A stretch of DNA of 64,000 bases, from NCBI GenBank assembly GCA_022760335.1, contig JALEGE010000205.1, positions 37,386 to 101,385 of the forward strand, read 5' to 3'. The notes under the pieces are model-generated. The model did not search any database, had not been told where the DNA came from, and saw nothing but the letters and a program-made list of their open reading frames with translations. This stretch comes from Hyphomonadaceae bacterium (lineage in GTDB: Bacteria > Pseudomonadota > Alphaproteobacteria > Caulobacterales > Hyphomonadaceae). Below are positions 34,619 to 43,600 of the stretch, one piece after another; position 1 is the first letter of the stretch; each line of letters begins with the position of its first letter. The position numbers and the translations under genes were made by a program.

Positions 34619-37339
34619 ATGAGTGCCGATTCTCCATTGTCGGACCTGATGCCCCGGCCTGTCGCTGCCGACATGGCTGGCGTGATTAATGTGGCGCGTG
34701 CCAATGCGCCTTATTTGTCGCGTCTTCTGGCCCGTGATGGCGCAGAACTTGATCTCACCACGATTGAGGCCACTGCGGCCGCCTGCGAGGCCGAACTGGA
34801 CGCGCTCGGTAAGTTGTCAGAGGGCACAGCGCTCTCAATGGAGGTTGCAAGTGCGCGTCTGCGCCAGGCCAAGCGGCGGGTGCATCTGCTCTTGGCCCTG
34901 CTCGACCTTGCCGGTGTCTTGCCTCAGGGCGAGATCACAAACCGGCTGACCCGGCTTGCAGATCTAAGTCTGCAGGTGGCGCTGAACACAGCGCTGGCCG
35001 CGCGCGGTCTTGAGGGCGACGGCCTGTTCCTCATCGCCTTTGGCAAGATGGGGGCGCATGAGCTGAATTACTCCAGCGATGTGGACATTGCTGCTTTCTT
35101 TGATGCCGATCATTTCCATGGTGGCGAACGTGGCCCACAGGAAGGCGCGATCCGCGTGGTGCGCGATGTCTGCCGCTTGATGGAGGAGCAGACCGCTGAG
35201 GGATATGTCTTCCGCACAGATCTGCGCTTGCGGCCCGATCCTAGCTCGACCCCGCTCGCCGTTTCCACCCGTCGCGCTGAAATCTATTATGAAAGCGTCG
35301 GCCAGAACTGGGAGCGCATGGCCTGGATCAAGGCGCGCACCGCGGCGGGCGACAGGCTCTGCGCCGATCGCTTTCTCGCTCAGATGCAGCCCTTTGTCTG
35401 GCGCCGGCATCTCGACTATTGGGCGCTCGCCGACATTCACGCCATCAAGCAGATGATCAATGCGCGCATTGACAGCGCTGAGAATGCCGGTGCGCCCTTT
35501 GATGTGAAGCTGGGGCCGGGTGGCATTCGCGAGGTTGAGTTCTTTGCCCAGACCCAGCAGTTGATCCTGGGCGGGCGTGACGGCCGCTTGCGGGTGCCGG
35601 GCACTCTGGCGGCGCTGACTGCATTGACCAAGGCAGGGGTTGTGGAGGTGGCGGAGGCCCGCGACCTGGCCCTGGCCTATGAAGCTCTGCGCGGTCTGGA
35701 ACACCGTATCCAGATGTTGGAGGACGCCCAGACGCACACACTGTCGGCGGAAGAGACTGCACGCAGCCGCGTGGCGTGTCTGATGGGAATGCCCTCTGTC
35801 GAGGTGTTGAACACCGCCCTATGGACCGTGCGCCAGCGAGTGCACGCGATCTATAGCGACCTCTTTGCCAGTGAGGTGATGGCGACGGTGCCAGGGGAAG
35901 GCAATCTGGTCTTCACCGGTGTCGATGATGATCCCGGCACGCTTGAGACGCTCGCCGGCATGGGCTTTTCCGAGCCTTCACGCGTGATCGCCAGTTTCCG
36001 CCGCTGGCATTTCGGTCATGTGCCGGCTACCAAGAGCCAGCGTGGCCAGGCGCTGCTCACGGCGATCACGCCGCGCCTCTTGCGCGCCATGTCTGCCACG
36101 GGTGAACCCGATGTCGCCTTCCGGCATTTCGAGCGTTTCTTCGAAGGCCTGAGTTCCGGCGTGCAACTGCTCGCCATGCTGAATGTCGAGGAAGATCTGC
36201 TCGATGATCTGGTGGCCAGCCTTGCCGTGGCGCCGCGCCTGGCGCGTACGCTGTCGGCCCGACCGGAGCTTCTGGAAAGCCTGGTCTCTCATCAGCCCGA
36301 GCAGGGCTTTGTGTTTGATCCCACGCTTGGCTTTGAAGCGGCGATGGATACCGCGCGCCGCGCGCATCGCGATGCCAGTTTCCTGTTGGGACATGCCTTG
36401 CTCAATGGCCGGATCACAGCGCGCGAAGCCGGTCATGCCTGGACTGATCTTGCCCGTTCTCTCGTCACAGGCATGACTGAGGCAGCCCGGCAAGAGACCG
36501 AGCGCCGCTTCGGCCCGGCGCCCGCGCCCTTCGCGATCATGGGAATGGGCTCGCTGGGCGGGCGGGAAATGACGGCGGGGTCTGATCTCGACATGCTGGT
36601 GATCTATGACCCGGGCGATGCGCCTGTCGGTGAAGAACAGACCTGGTTTTCGCGTTTCACCCAGCGCCTGATTACCGCGCTGAGTGCGCCGACGGCGGAA
36701 GGCGTGCTCTATGAAGTCGATATGCGCCTGCGCCCCTCTGGCCGGGCGGGCCCGGTCGCGGTGCGCCTGGCAGCCTTTGAGAGCTATCACCACAAGGAGG
36801 CCTGGACCTGGGAGCATATGGCGTTGACGCGGATGGATTTCGTCGCCGGCGACGCGGCCGTCGGACAGCGTGCCAGGGATATCGCGATTGCAGCCATAAA
36901 TGCCCGCATGTCCAAGCCGGAGATTGCAGGCGACATTGATGATATGCGCGCGCGCATGCGGGCCGAGCGGCCAGCGCAAGGGCCCTGGGACATGAAGCTC
37001 TCAGATGGCGGCCTGGTGGATATCGAGTTCATTGCCCAGAAAGGCCTGTTGCTGACCGGCGGTGAAGACGCCGTACAGCCGCAAACGGATGCTGGCCTGT
37101 TCCATCTCGCTGACTGCGGTTGGATGAGCTCAGAGCGTGCTGAGGCACTGGCGGCGGCCTGGAGTTTTCAGATGGCCCTGCGCCAGATCCTGAGACTGTG
37201 CCTGGAAGAGACCTCGGGCCTGGCCCAGTTTTCCAGCGGCCTGAAATCGCGCCTCGTCCGCGCTGTCGACAGTCCAGATTTCGCACGCCTTGAAGCCGAT
37301 CTCGAAATACATCGTGAGACCGTTCTGCGTCCGGGCTGA
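34619..37339 (+). CDS. glnE: Glutamine synthetase adenylyltransferase/deadenylylase GlnE
   Basis: 906 aa with two nucleotidyltransferase modules: the N-terminal deadenylylase with FGKMGAHELNYSSDVDIAAFFD (about residue 140) and the C-terminal adenylylase with MGSLGGREMTAGSDLDMLVIYD (about residue 645), each with the paired acidic metal ligands. Each is followed by its GlnD-type helical domain. GlnE switches glutamine synthetase off or on in response to PII and glutamine. Full length is near 950 residues in many species, so this one is slightly short but complete. Confidence 0.95.
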   Translation: MSADSPLSDLMPRPVAADMAGVINVARANAPYLSRLLARDGAELDLTTIEATAAACEAELDALGKLSEGTALSMEVASARLRQAKRRVHLLLALLDLAGVLPQGEITNRLTRLADLSLQVALNTALAARGLEGDGLFLIAFGKMGAHELNYSSDVDIAAFFDADHFHGGERGPQEGAIRVVRDVCRLMEEQTAEGYVFRTDLRLRPDPSSTPLAVSTRRAEIYYESVGQNWERMAWIKARTAAGDRLCADRFLAQMQPFVWRRHLDYWALADIHAIKQMINARIDSAENAGAPFDVKLGPGGIREVEFFAQTQQLILGGRDGRLRVPGTLAALTALTKAGVVEVAEARDLALAYEALRGLEHRIQMLEDAQTHTLSAEETARSRVACLMGMPSVEVLNTALWTVRQRVHAIYSDLFASEVMATVPGEGNLVFTGVDDDPGTLETLAGMGFSEPSRVIASFRRWHFGHVPATKSQRGQALLTAITPRLLRAMSATGEPDVAFRHFERFFEGLSSGVQLLAMLNVEEDLLDDLVASLAVAPRLARTLSARPELLESLVSHQPEQGFVFDPTLGFEAAMDTARRAHRDASFLLGHALLNGRITAREAGHAWTDLARSLVTGMTEAARQETERRFGPAPAPFAIMGMGSLGGREMTAGSDLDMLVIYDPGDAPVGEEQTWFSRFTQRLITALSAPTAEGVLYEVDMRLRPSGRAGPVAVRLAAFESYHHKEAWTWEHMALTRMDFVAGDAAVGQRARDIAIAAINARMSKPEIAGDIDDMRARMRAERPAQGPWDMKLSDGGLVDIEFIAQKGLLLTGGEDAVQPQTDAGLFHLADCGWMSSERAEALAAAWSFQMALRQILRLCLEETSGLAQFSSGLKSRLVRAVDSPDFARLEADLEIHRETVLRPG

Positions 37340-37420
37340 AAAAAGTGCAGCGCCTTCGCGACGGAGCTTGCCCCTGCCTGCGTTGTACACCGTGACAGGA
37401 CAACAAAGGAGAACTGTCTC

Positions 37421-37948
37421 ATGAACCTGCGTAAGTCTGCATTTGTTTCGCTCGCGGTTGCCGCTTTTGGCGTGAGCGGAGTTACGCTTTTCGCTGCGGC
37501 CGAACGCGGCGGCGCACACTTTTTTCATGGCGGTGGGCATTTTGAGAAGCTCGACACGGATGGTGATGGAACTGTGACCCGTGATGAGGTCGAGGCCGTA
37601 CGCGTGGAGAAATTCAGCGCTGCCGACAGCAATGGCGATGGCACGATCAGCGTGGAAGAATTCACGGCTGCAGCCGAAGCCCGGGAAGCCGAGCGCCGGG
37701 CTGAACGCCATGCCAGGATGTTTGAGCGTCTCGATAAGGACAGCGATGGGACGCTCTCGGCTGCAGAACTGACCATGCCCGTCGATCACATGTTCGAGCG
37801 TGTGGATGAGAATGGTGATGGCGTGATCACCGAAGCCGAACGCGATGCCGTGCGCGAACGGATGCGCGAGCGTTGGGGTGAGCGGCGCGGCGGAGAGCAT
37901 GGCCCGCGCAACTGGCCGCACACGCCTCCGTCTGGCGATAGCGAATAA
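37421..37948 (+). CDS. Secreted four-EF-hand calcium-binding protein
   Basis: 175 aa with a signal peptide (SAFVSLAVAAFGVSGVTLFAAAE). Four EF-hand loops are visible: DTDGDGTVTRDE, DSNGDGTISVEE, DKDSDGTLSAAE and DENGDGVITEAE, all with Asp at position 1 and Glu at 12, so all should bind calcium. A basic, Arg-rich tail follows. An AAGGAG site precedes the ATG. It sits directly upstream of an ECF sigma/anti-sigma/metal-sensor-like unit and may be part of the same response. Confidence 0.9.
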   Translation: MNLRKSAFVSLAVAAFGVSGVTLFAAAERGGAHFFHGGGHFEKLDTDGDGTVTRDEVEAVRVEKFSAADSNGDGTISVEEFTAAAEAREAERRAERHARMFERLDKDSDGTLSAAELTMPVDHMFERVDENGDGVITEAERDAVRERMRERWGERRGGEHGPRNWPHTPPSGDSE

Positions 37949-38008
37949 GCCCGGTATCCGGGTAATGAACAGGCCGCCCCATAGCCTCTCGGTTGGCGGT
38001 CTGTCGGC

Positions 38009-38047
38009 CCGGGTGCGGAAATCCCCGCAATCCTCTTCCGCACCCGG
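38009..38047 (+). other. Long hairpin before the ECF sigma start codon
   Basis: CCGGGTGCGGAA (38009-38020) and TTCCGCACCCGG (38036-38047) form a perfect 12-bp stem with a 15-base loop ending 12 bases before the sigma ATG. There is no T-run. It may terminate or attenuate the EF-hand transcript, or hide the start of the sigma gene, which has no visible ribosome binding site. A smaller hairpin CCCGG-TAT-CCGGG lies at 37950-37962. Confidence 0.55.
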
Positions 38048-38059
38048 CCGATTTCGCGC

Positions 38060-38626
38060 ATGCCTTATTCCGACGTGTCCCATGCTGACGATCTCGACGA
38101 TATACGCGCGGCTGCCGCTGGAAACCGGCTGGCACAATCTGCGCTGGTCACGCGCCACATGCCGCGCGTCTATGGCCTGGCCTATCGCATGCTCAGGGAT
38201 ACGGCGTTGGCCGAGGATATCACCCAGGAGGCCTTTCTGCGTGCTTGGAAAGTGTTGCCGGGCTGGGAGCCGCGCGCCAAATTCTCGACCTGGCTACACC
38301 AGGTCACGCTCAATCTTTGCCGCGATCATTATCGCAAAAAGCGCGAGCAAATCATGGAAGAGTTGCCCGAGCGCGTCGATCCGGACCTGCGCCCGGAAGA
38401 CCGGCTCGACCAGACCCAGCGTACGGAGTGGATCATGACCGCGATTGACACATTGCCGGACCGCCAGAAGGAAGCGCTGATCCTGTGCGCGCTGGAAGGG
38501 CATACAAATATTTCCGCCGCTGAAGTCATGGGGGTCAGCGTGGAGGCGATTGAGAGCCTTCTCTCTCGTGGGCGGCGTAAACTCAAGGGGTTGATGAAGG
38601 AACAAACACGGGGGACTGGGACATGA
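38060..38626 (+). CDS. RpoE-like ECF sigma factor
   Basis: 188 aa. Region 2 (about 25-100): LVTRHMPRVYGLAYRMLRD, EDITQEAFLRAWKVLPGW, FSTWLHQVTLNLCRDHYRKKRE. Region 4 (about 130-185): LPDRQKEALILCALEGHTNISAAEVMGVSVEAIESLLSRGRRKLK. It overlaps the next gene by four bases, as sigma/anti-sigma pairs usually do. It probably responds to envelope or metal stress, judged from its downstream partners. Confidence 0.92.
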   Translation: MPYSDVSHADDLDDIRAAAAGNRLAQSALVTRHMPRVYGLAYRMLRDTALAEDITQEAFLRAWKVLPGWEPRAKFSTWLHQVTLNLCRDHYRKKREQIMEELPERVDPDLRPEDRLDQTQRTEWIMTAIDTLPDRQKEALILCALEGHTNISAAEVMGVSVEAIESLLSRGRRKLKGLMKEQTRGTGT

Positions 38627-39084
38627 CAGGAGACGTTCAAACTGAAGCTGAGTTGCTCGATCTGATCGAGGCCTATGGCGCCGACCTGGCCGCCTGGCCT
38701 GAGGACCTCGCCGATGCCGCGCGCGCCTGGCTGGAGCATCCCAGCCCAGTTGTCCGCGCCGCGCTTGAGGAGGCCGTGAGTCTCGACGCCATGCTGGCTG
38801 AACTGCCGCAGGTTGAACCACCGGCTCATCTTGCACGTGCGATCCTGGATCAGGCACCGCAGCCTGCGAAAGCGCCTGAGGGGGCGCGCACCTGGCTCTC
38901 CTGGCTGCAAATGCCGGCACGCACAGGTGCAGCGCTGGCCAGCCTGGCTGTGGGGCTAAGTGTCGGTTTTGGCACCGCCGCGGCCAGCGCGCCCGCAGGC
39001 GATGATTTTGATACTGTGATGTCGCAAGCGCTTGGATATGAACTTGCCGGTGAGGTTTCAGATTTGTGGGAATTGCCCGAATGA
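38623..39084 (+). CDS. Putative anti-sigma factor, membrane-anchored
   Basis: 153 aa, no confident family name. A cytoplasmic helical N-terminus (EAELLDLIEAYGADLAAWPEDLADAARAWLE) is followed by one membrane segment (about 103-123, TGAALASLAVGLSVGFGTAAA) and a short periplasmic tail. This topology, and translational coupling to an ECF sigma gene at one end and to a CnrR-like sensor at the other, suggests it sequesters the sigma factor at the membrane. No zinc-binding HxxxCxxC motif is present. Confidence 0.7.
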   Translation: MTGDVQTEAELLDLIEAYGADLAAWPEDLADAARAWLEHPSPVVRAALEEAVSLDAMLAELPQVEPPAHLARAILDQAPQPAKAPEGARTWLSWLQMPARTGAALASLAVGLSVGFGTAAASAPAGDDFDTVMSQALGYELAGEVSDLWELPE

Positions 39085-39611
39085 GCAAGTCGTCTTCTTC
39101 CTTTCCGTTCGCTTTGACCGCGTCCGTCTTGATCAACCTGCTTCTGGTTGGGCTGGTCGTGGGATATCTGGTCGGCAAGGGGCCGGAGCGTGAACGGGGT
39201 GCGCGTGATGGGCCGCCGCCTGGGCCGATGCGCAGCGAATACATGCTTGCACGCGGGATCGTGGATCTCGGCCCGCCGGAGGATCGCCGGGCTCTGATCG
39301 GCATGTTCCGGGATATCGTGCTGGATAGCGGGCCGGATCTGCGTCGCCGGGTGGCTGCGCGCACGGCGCTCAGCGAAGCTGTTGGACGTGACCCGTATGA
39401 TCCCGAAGTGGTGCGCGCCGCGATGGATGAACTTCAGGCAATTGATCGTGAGCTGCAAAGCGCTTTCCAGGATGCTATTGTCGCGCGTCTTGGTGAATTG
39501 ACGCCGGAACAGCGCCAACATTTGCAGCAGGCCATGCAGCGCGACCGCTGGCGTCCGGAACGGTTCCGTGAACGGCGGGAATTGCAAAGATCGCCGCAGC
39601 CGGAAGAGTAA
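39081..39611 (+). CDS. Periplasmic heavy-metal-sensor-like protein (CnrR/CpxP type)
   Basis: 176 aa from the ATG that overlaps the previous stop. One N-terminal membrane segment (about 8-32, FALTASVLINLLLVGLVVGYLVG) and a long periplasmic helical hairpin rich in Arg and Glu with LTPEQRQHLQQAMQ, the LTxxQ-like feature of CpxP/CnrR/ZraP proteins (metal_resist family). Such proteins sense metals or misfolded proteins and modulate the anti-sigma factor. It converges on the GFA gene, with only four bases between. Confidence 0.8.
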   Translation: MSKSSSSFPFALTASVLINLLLVGLVVGYLVGKGPERERGARDGPPPGPMRSEYMLARGIVDLGPPEDRRALIGMFRDIVLDSGPDLRRRVAARTALSEAVGRDPYDPEVVRAAMDELQAIDRELQSAFQDAIVARLGELTPEQRQHLQQAMQRDRWRPERFRERRELQRSPQPEE

Positions 39612-39614
39612 GGC

Positions 39615-40010
39615 TCAGGCCTTGGACTTGTGCGCCAGGGCGGCCGCATTCTGTTCCCAGTTCTGCCCGTCAAAGCTGTTGACGGTCACATCCAACTGGT
39701 CCCACGCATCCAGACAGCGCCAAGTGACGGCGTACCCATCCGGATTTGAGCGCGGGATATAGAAGCTCTTTACGCCACAGGTCTTACAGAAGAGGTGTTT
39801 TGCCGCGCCGGTATTGAAGGTGTATTCGGTCATGGCATCGGTGCCTTTGAGCATGCGGAAATAGGCCGATGGTACGATGACGTGAATATTCCCGCTCATC
39901 GCGCAGATGGAGCAGTTGCAATCCTCAACCTCGAAAGCTTCGGGCAGGTCGACCTCAAAGCGGACTGCTCCACAATGGCAGCCGCCGGAATGTGTGTGTC
40001 GTTCGCTCAT
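39615..40010 (-). CDS. GFA/CENP-V-family zinc protein
   Basis: 131 aa. The motif GGCHCGAVRFEV, then CNCSICAMSG and LFCKTCGVKSFYIPRS give the Cys sets that bind two zinc ions in the glutathione-dependent formaldehyde-activating (GFA/Mss4-like) fold. True substrate is unknown for most members. The start at 40010 is chosen because its ATG overlaps the stop of the upstream small gene as ATGA; an in-frame ATG at 40022 is the alternative. Confidence 0.9.
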   Translation of the reverse strand: MSERHTHSGGCHCGAVRFEVDLPEAFEVEDCNCSICAMSGNIHVIVPSAYFRMLKGTDAMTEYTFNTGAAKHLFCKTCGVKSFYIPRSNPDGYAVTWRCLDAWDQLDVTVNSFDGQNWEQNAAALAHKSKA

Positions 40011-40183
40011 GGCGAGGTGCATATCGCTGGCGCGCGATAAGGCAAGTCCAGCATGCGGAAATAGGTTTCGCCAAGCGCAATCTGGCGGAAGGCCTCGTCA
40101 TCAAGATCGGCAAGGATGGCCGAATTTACCGCCACTTCCTCCTCATGGACCTCGCATGTCTCGTCCTCAGAACCTGATTTCAT
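40007..40183 (-). CDS. Small uncharacterised acidic protein
   Basis: About 58 aa (MKSGSEDETCEVHEEEVAVN, then ILADLDDEAFRQIALGETYFRMLDLPYRAP). No recognised family. It is called because its stop overlaps the GFA gene start by four bases and the composition is protein-like. The start is uncertain; no good ribosome binding site is seen and an upstream TTG in frame is possible. It lies between the amidase and GFA genes on the same strand, so the three are probably one transcript. Confidence 0.45.
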   Translation of the reverse strand: MKSGSEDETCEVHEEEVAVNSAILADLDDEAFRQIALGETYFRMLDLPYRAPAICTSP

Positions 40184-40268
40184 CGCCAACAAATCTGCCC
40201 GGATTCGCAGAGGAAAAGCCCTGCGGGGTTTGCGGATCTCTAATGTCTCCCTCAAAACGTAAAGTGCC

Positions 40269-41702
40269 TTAGCCAGCGAAACGGGGCGGTCTCTTGTCAG
40301 CCCAGGGCACAGCACGCTCAAGCTGGCCGGCAAGGGCGTAAAGCAGGCGCTCCTGGCCACACCGCGCGCCGAACATCATGCCGATCGGCAGACCATCCTC
40401 GGTCCAGTGCAACGGCACAGACATGGCCGGCGCACCAATCTGGTTGAACACAGCGCACCAGGGCGCAAATGTGTTGACCGCCTTGCCATAGGCGTCCGGG
40501 TCGGCCGGGGCGAGCGAAAGTACGCCCAGCTTGTCCGGCTTTCGTGACAGGGTGGGGCTGAGTACGAGGTCATACCCCTCGCCCAGCATGAAGTGATCGA
40601 AATCGAGCCCACCCTGGATCGCGGCCTGAACAGCCTGCATCAGCACGACCATGGGCACGGTGCGGCCAAATTCACGCATATGCGCAGTGACAGGTTCGAT
40701 CTCGTCTTCGCGGATAGGCCGGCCCAACTGCGCCTCGCGCGCGGCGAAGACCATGGCGACTGCGGCAGACACGGTCATGAGCAGGCCTTTGCTTAAGGCT
40801 TCGCCATCCAGTTGCGGCCCGGCTTCCTCGACCTCATGGCCGAGTTCTTCCAGCAGTGTGCGCGTGGTATCCAGCCCGGCTTGCGCATCGGCATCGGGCC
40901 GCGTGCCATTCGGCGCGGTGGTCCAAAGCGCGATTTTCAACGGCTTGGGATCGGCTTCAAGCGCAGAGAGGAAAGTCCCGTCGGGTGGAGGCGCAACATA
41001 GCGGCTGCCAGGCTCGGGGCCATGCGTCGCGTCGAGCAGGGCGGCGCTGTCGCGCACGCTGCGCGAGATGACATGGATGCAGGACTGGCCGCTCCAGCCC
41101 TCGGTGGTGGCCGGGCCCATGGGCGTGCGCCCGCGCGAGGGTTTCATGCCGAACAATCCCGTACAGGCCGCCGGGATGCGGATCGAGCCGCCGCCATCGC
41201 TCGCCTGCGCGACCGGGATCACACCTGCTGCCACCGCCGCCGAGGCCCCTCCGGATGAGCCGCCAGAAGTGCGCGTGACATCCCAGGGATTGCACGTCTC
41301 GCCGAAAAGCAGGCTTTCAGTGGAGGTGGTGAGGCCAAATTCCGGGCTGGTGGTCTGGCCGAACAGGGTGAGCCCGGCGGCGCGGTAGCGCTCGGTGATG
41401 ACGCTGTCATAATCGGCGACATGGCCGCGAAAGGCGCGGCTGCCATTGGCCAGAGGTGCGCCCTTGATGGCGACAACCAGATCCTTGGTGGCAAACGGCA
41501 CGCCGTGAAAGGGGCCCTCGGGCAGGCCCGTGTCGATCTGGTCCTGAGCGATTTCCGGGAACAGCGCCGAGAAACAGTTCAGCTCTGCCTGGGCCGCCCG
41601 CGCGCGATCGATTGCCGTTTCGAGAAGCTCGCTTGGTGTGACCTCTCCCGTCTTCACCAGCGCGGCGAGACCAAGCCCGTCATAATTGGCATACTCATCC
41701 AT
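40269..41702 (-). CDS. Amidase-signature hydrolase
   Basis: 477 aa. The amidase signature is clear: catalytic Lys in VPFATKDLV (about residue 74), and the Ser pair in TRTSGGSSGGASAAVAAG and ASDGGGSIRIPAACTGLFGMKPSRGR. Length and ending fit AS-family amidases. The substrate cannot be told; it is not GatA because no gatB/gatC are adjacent and the C-terminus differs. GGAGG five bases upstream fixes the ATG. Confidence 0.92.
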   Translation of the reverse strand: MDEYANYDGLGLAALVKTGEVTPSELLETAIDRARAAQAELNCFSALFPEIAQDQIDTGLPEGPFHGVPFATKDLVVAIKGAPLANGSRAFRGHVADYDSVITERYRAAGLTLFGQTTSPEFGLTTSTESLLFGETCNPWDVTRTSGGSSGGASAAVAAGVIPVAQASDGGGSIRIPAACTGLFGMKPSRGRTPMGPATTEGWSGQSCIHVISRSVRDSAALLDATHGPEPGSRYVAPPPDGTFLSALEADPKPLKIALWTTAPNGTRPDADAQAGLDTTRTLLEELGHEVEEAGPQLDGEALSKGLLMTVSAAVAMVFAAREAQLGRPIREDEIEPVTAHMREFGRTVPMVVLMQAVQAAIQGGLDFDHFMLGEGYDLVLSPTLSRKPDKLGVLSLAPADPDAYGKAVNTFAPWCAVFNQIGAPAMSVPLHWTEDGLPIGMMFGARCGQERLLYALAGQLERAVPWADKRPPRFAG

Positions 41703-41758
41703 GTTTTCCTCCCTTTGCCCTATCGTGAACGAGCGGGCTGCGGGATGGAAGGGTGGGC

Positions 41759-42154
41759 TTAGTCTTCTTCCCCTATCAGGGCATGCATTTCCTCATCGGA
41801 GTAGCCGAAATGATGGCCCAGTTCGTGGATGAAGACATGGGCCACCAGATCCTCAAGACTGACATTGCCGCGCGCACGCCATTCGGCCAGGATCGGTTCG
41901 GCATAGAGCCAGATGGTCGGCGATTCCAGGCTGGGATAGCTGACGCTTTCATGGATCAGCGGCACGCCCTGATAGAGCCCGGTTAGCTGATATGGATCTG
42001 CCATGTCGAACTCGGCCAGCACATCCGGGGCCGCGAAGGGCTCCACGCGCGTATTCACCCGTCCGGCTGCCGCACGCATATGGGCTGGCAGCGCATCAAA
42101 GGTTTGGCGCGCGATCTCCATCAACGTCTCGGCGAAGTGCGCGCGGTTTGGCAT
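41759..42154 (-). CDS. Zincin-like metallopeptidase (DUF1025/MMP family)
   Basis: 131 aa. HELGHHFGYSDEEMHAL carries the HExxHxxGxxD zinc-binding motif near the C-terminus, and the N-terminal part FAETLMEIARQTFDALPAHMRAA fits the metallopeptidase family PF06262. Small cytoplasmic proteins of this family are widespread in alphaproteobacteria; their substrates are unknown. It is three bases upstream of, and transcribed after, the YbjQ-like gene. Confidence 0.9.
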   Translation of the reverse strand: MPNRAHFAETLMEIARQTFDALPAHMRAAAGRVNTRVEPFAAPDVLAEFDMADPYQLTGLYQGVPLIHESVSYPSLESPTIWLYAEPILAEWRARGNVSLEDLVAHVFIHELGHHFGYSDEEMHALIGEED

Positions 42155-42157
42155 AGC

Positions 42158-42478
42158 CTATTCCAGAACGACCGCCGTGCCGCAGACGGCGACCATCATC
42201 ATCGAACCGCCCTGGCCGATCACCTGATAATCGAATTTCAGGCCGACAATGGCATTTGCGCCGAGCTTGTAGGCCTCACGCGTCATCTCTTCCAGGGCGC
42301 CCGCGCGCGATTCCCGGATCGTGCTTTCATAGCTTTCCGAACGGCCACCGACGATATTGGTGAAGCTGGCCAGGATGTCCTTGCCGAGATGGGCGCCAAT
42401 AATGACCTCGCCGGCGACAATGCCTTTGTATGCAGCGATATGCCGGCCTTCGACCTGATGGGTTGTGGTTGTGAGCAT
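42158..42478 (-). CDS. YbjQ/UPF0145 family protein
   Basis: 106 aa: [53 protein letters not shown] and a beta-rich C-terminus are characteristic of the YbjQ/UPF0145 heavy-metal-binding-domain-like family, which forms pentamers. Function is unknown; metal binding is only suggested by the fold. Followed closely by the zincin gene on the same strand. Confidence 0.93.
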   Translation of the reverse strand: MLTTTTHQVEGRHIAAYKGIVAGEVIIGAHLGKDILASFTNIVGGRSESYESTIRESRAGALEEMTREAYKLGANAIVGLKFDYQVIGQGGSMMMVAVCGTAVVLE

Positions 42479-42520
42479 GGGTGTTTCACTCCAGTGATAT
42501 TTATCGAATATCGGTATGGT

Positions 42521-43519
42521 TTATCTGGGTTGCAAGACCTGGCGCTCTGCTGTCGGCGCGATCTCGAACATGACCGCGCGATGGTCCGACCCGGCCGCCG
42601 GCAGGACGGTTGCGTCGCCAAATTCCAGATCCTGGCTCGCAAAGCTGAGATCGATGGGTATTGAAATGAATTCCGGCAAGGCCTCATGCCAGGTGCCGCG
42701 CCAGCCGAGCGGCAAATGGTGAAGATCGAAACGCGCTTCCAATGTGCGCGCCAGGCGACCCCAGGGCGGGGAGTTGAAGTCGCCGACGACGAGACAGGGG
42801 CAGTCGTATTCCTCCAGCACGGGCATGGCGACGGCGAGCTGTTCCATCTGTTTCTTCGGCCAGTCAAACGGCCAGGGGCGCGTGAAGTGCAAGCCCATCA
42901 CGGTGACGGGGCCAAATTCGGCTTTCACACGCGCGACGACGAGCGACATGCTGGTCGCCTCATCGCGGAAGATCTGCGTGTCGGAGACCGGGTATTTCGA
43001 GAGTATGCGCAGGCGCGCCTGCCGGGCCGGGCGCGGGGTATCCTTGAGCTGATACGGCCACGTATCGGCCAGCGCGTCGAAATGTGATCCCGTGCCGTAA
43101 TATTGCGAGGTCTCGATCAGCACGGCCACATCCGGGTCGAGCGCGCGGATCTGCCCGGCAATCGCTGCGCCATCAAGGTTCCCGGCCCAGACATTGTGCT
43201 GGTAGACGGTGAGCGCGCGGGCCACTTGCTCTGGCGAGAGCGAGGCGCTGCCGCCTAGAAGCGGAAATCCCAGCGCGCAAGGGGCAAAGGCGAGCGCCGT
43301 CAGCCCCGCCACCTTCCGCCCGGCCTTGAACCACCGCACTAGCGCGGCGAGAGCGAGCCCGACCAGGAACAGTCCAATCAGCGCGGGTTTGAGGAACAGC
43401 GCGACCCAGTCCACAGTCCAGTGCAGAGTCGTGAAGAAAGAGGCGAGAACGGGCAAGGCTAGCCCGGCGACCAGCAGGCCGGCGAGAGGGAGCCTGGCGC
43501 GTTTTAGAAATTTCCGCAT
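42521..43519 (-). CDS. Membrane-anchored endonuclease/exonuclease/phosphatase-family hydrolase
   Basis: 332 aa. Three N-terminal membrane segments (about residues 10-95) precede an EEP domain (about 105-330) with catalytic signatures VYQHNVWAGN, VLIETS, LHFTRPWP, VVGDFNSPPWG and AGSDHRAVMFEI. The active site should face the periplasm. Family members cleave phosphodiesters of nucleic acids or lipids; this topology is that of the YafD-like proteins. Substrate unknown. Confidence 0.88.
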   Translation of the reverse strand: MRKFLKRARLPLAGLLVAGLALPVLASFFTTLHWTVDWVALFLKPALIGLFLVGLALAALVRWFKAGRKVAGLTALAFAPCALGFPLLGGSASLSPEQVARALTVYQHNVWAGNLDGAAIAGQIRALDPDVAVLIETSQYYGTGSHFDALADTWPYQLKDTPRPARQARLRILSKYPVSDTQIFRDEATSMSLVVARVKAEFGPVTVMGLHFTRPWPFDWPKKQMEQLAVAMPVLEEYDCPCLVVGDFNSPPWGRLARTLEARFDLHHLPLGWRGTWHEALPEFISIPIDLSFASQDLEFGDATVLPAAGSDHRAVMFEIAPTAERQVLQPR

Positions 43520-43600
43520 CCCTCAATGGTCCCCTGTGCGGCCATGACGGCGGGCAGGTTCACCATAGTCAGGTTTCCAACGTGTTGAAGTGTGGCGGGG

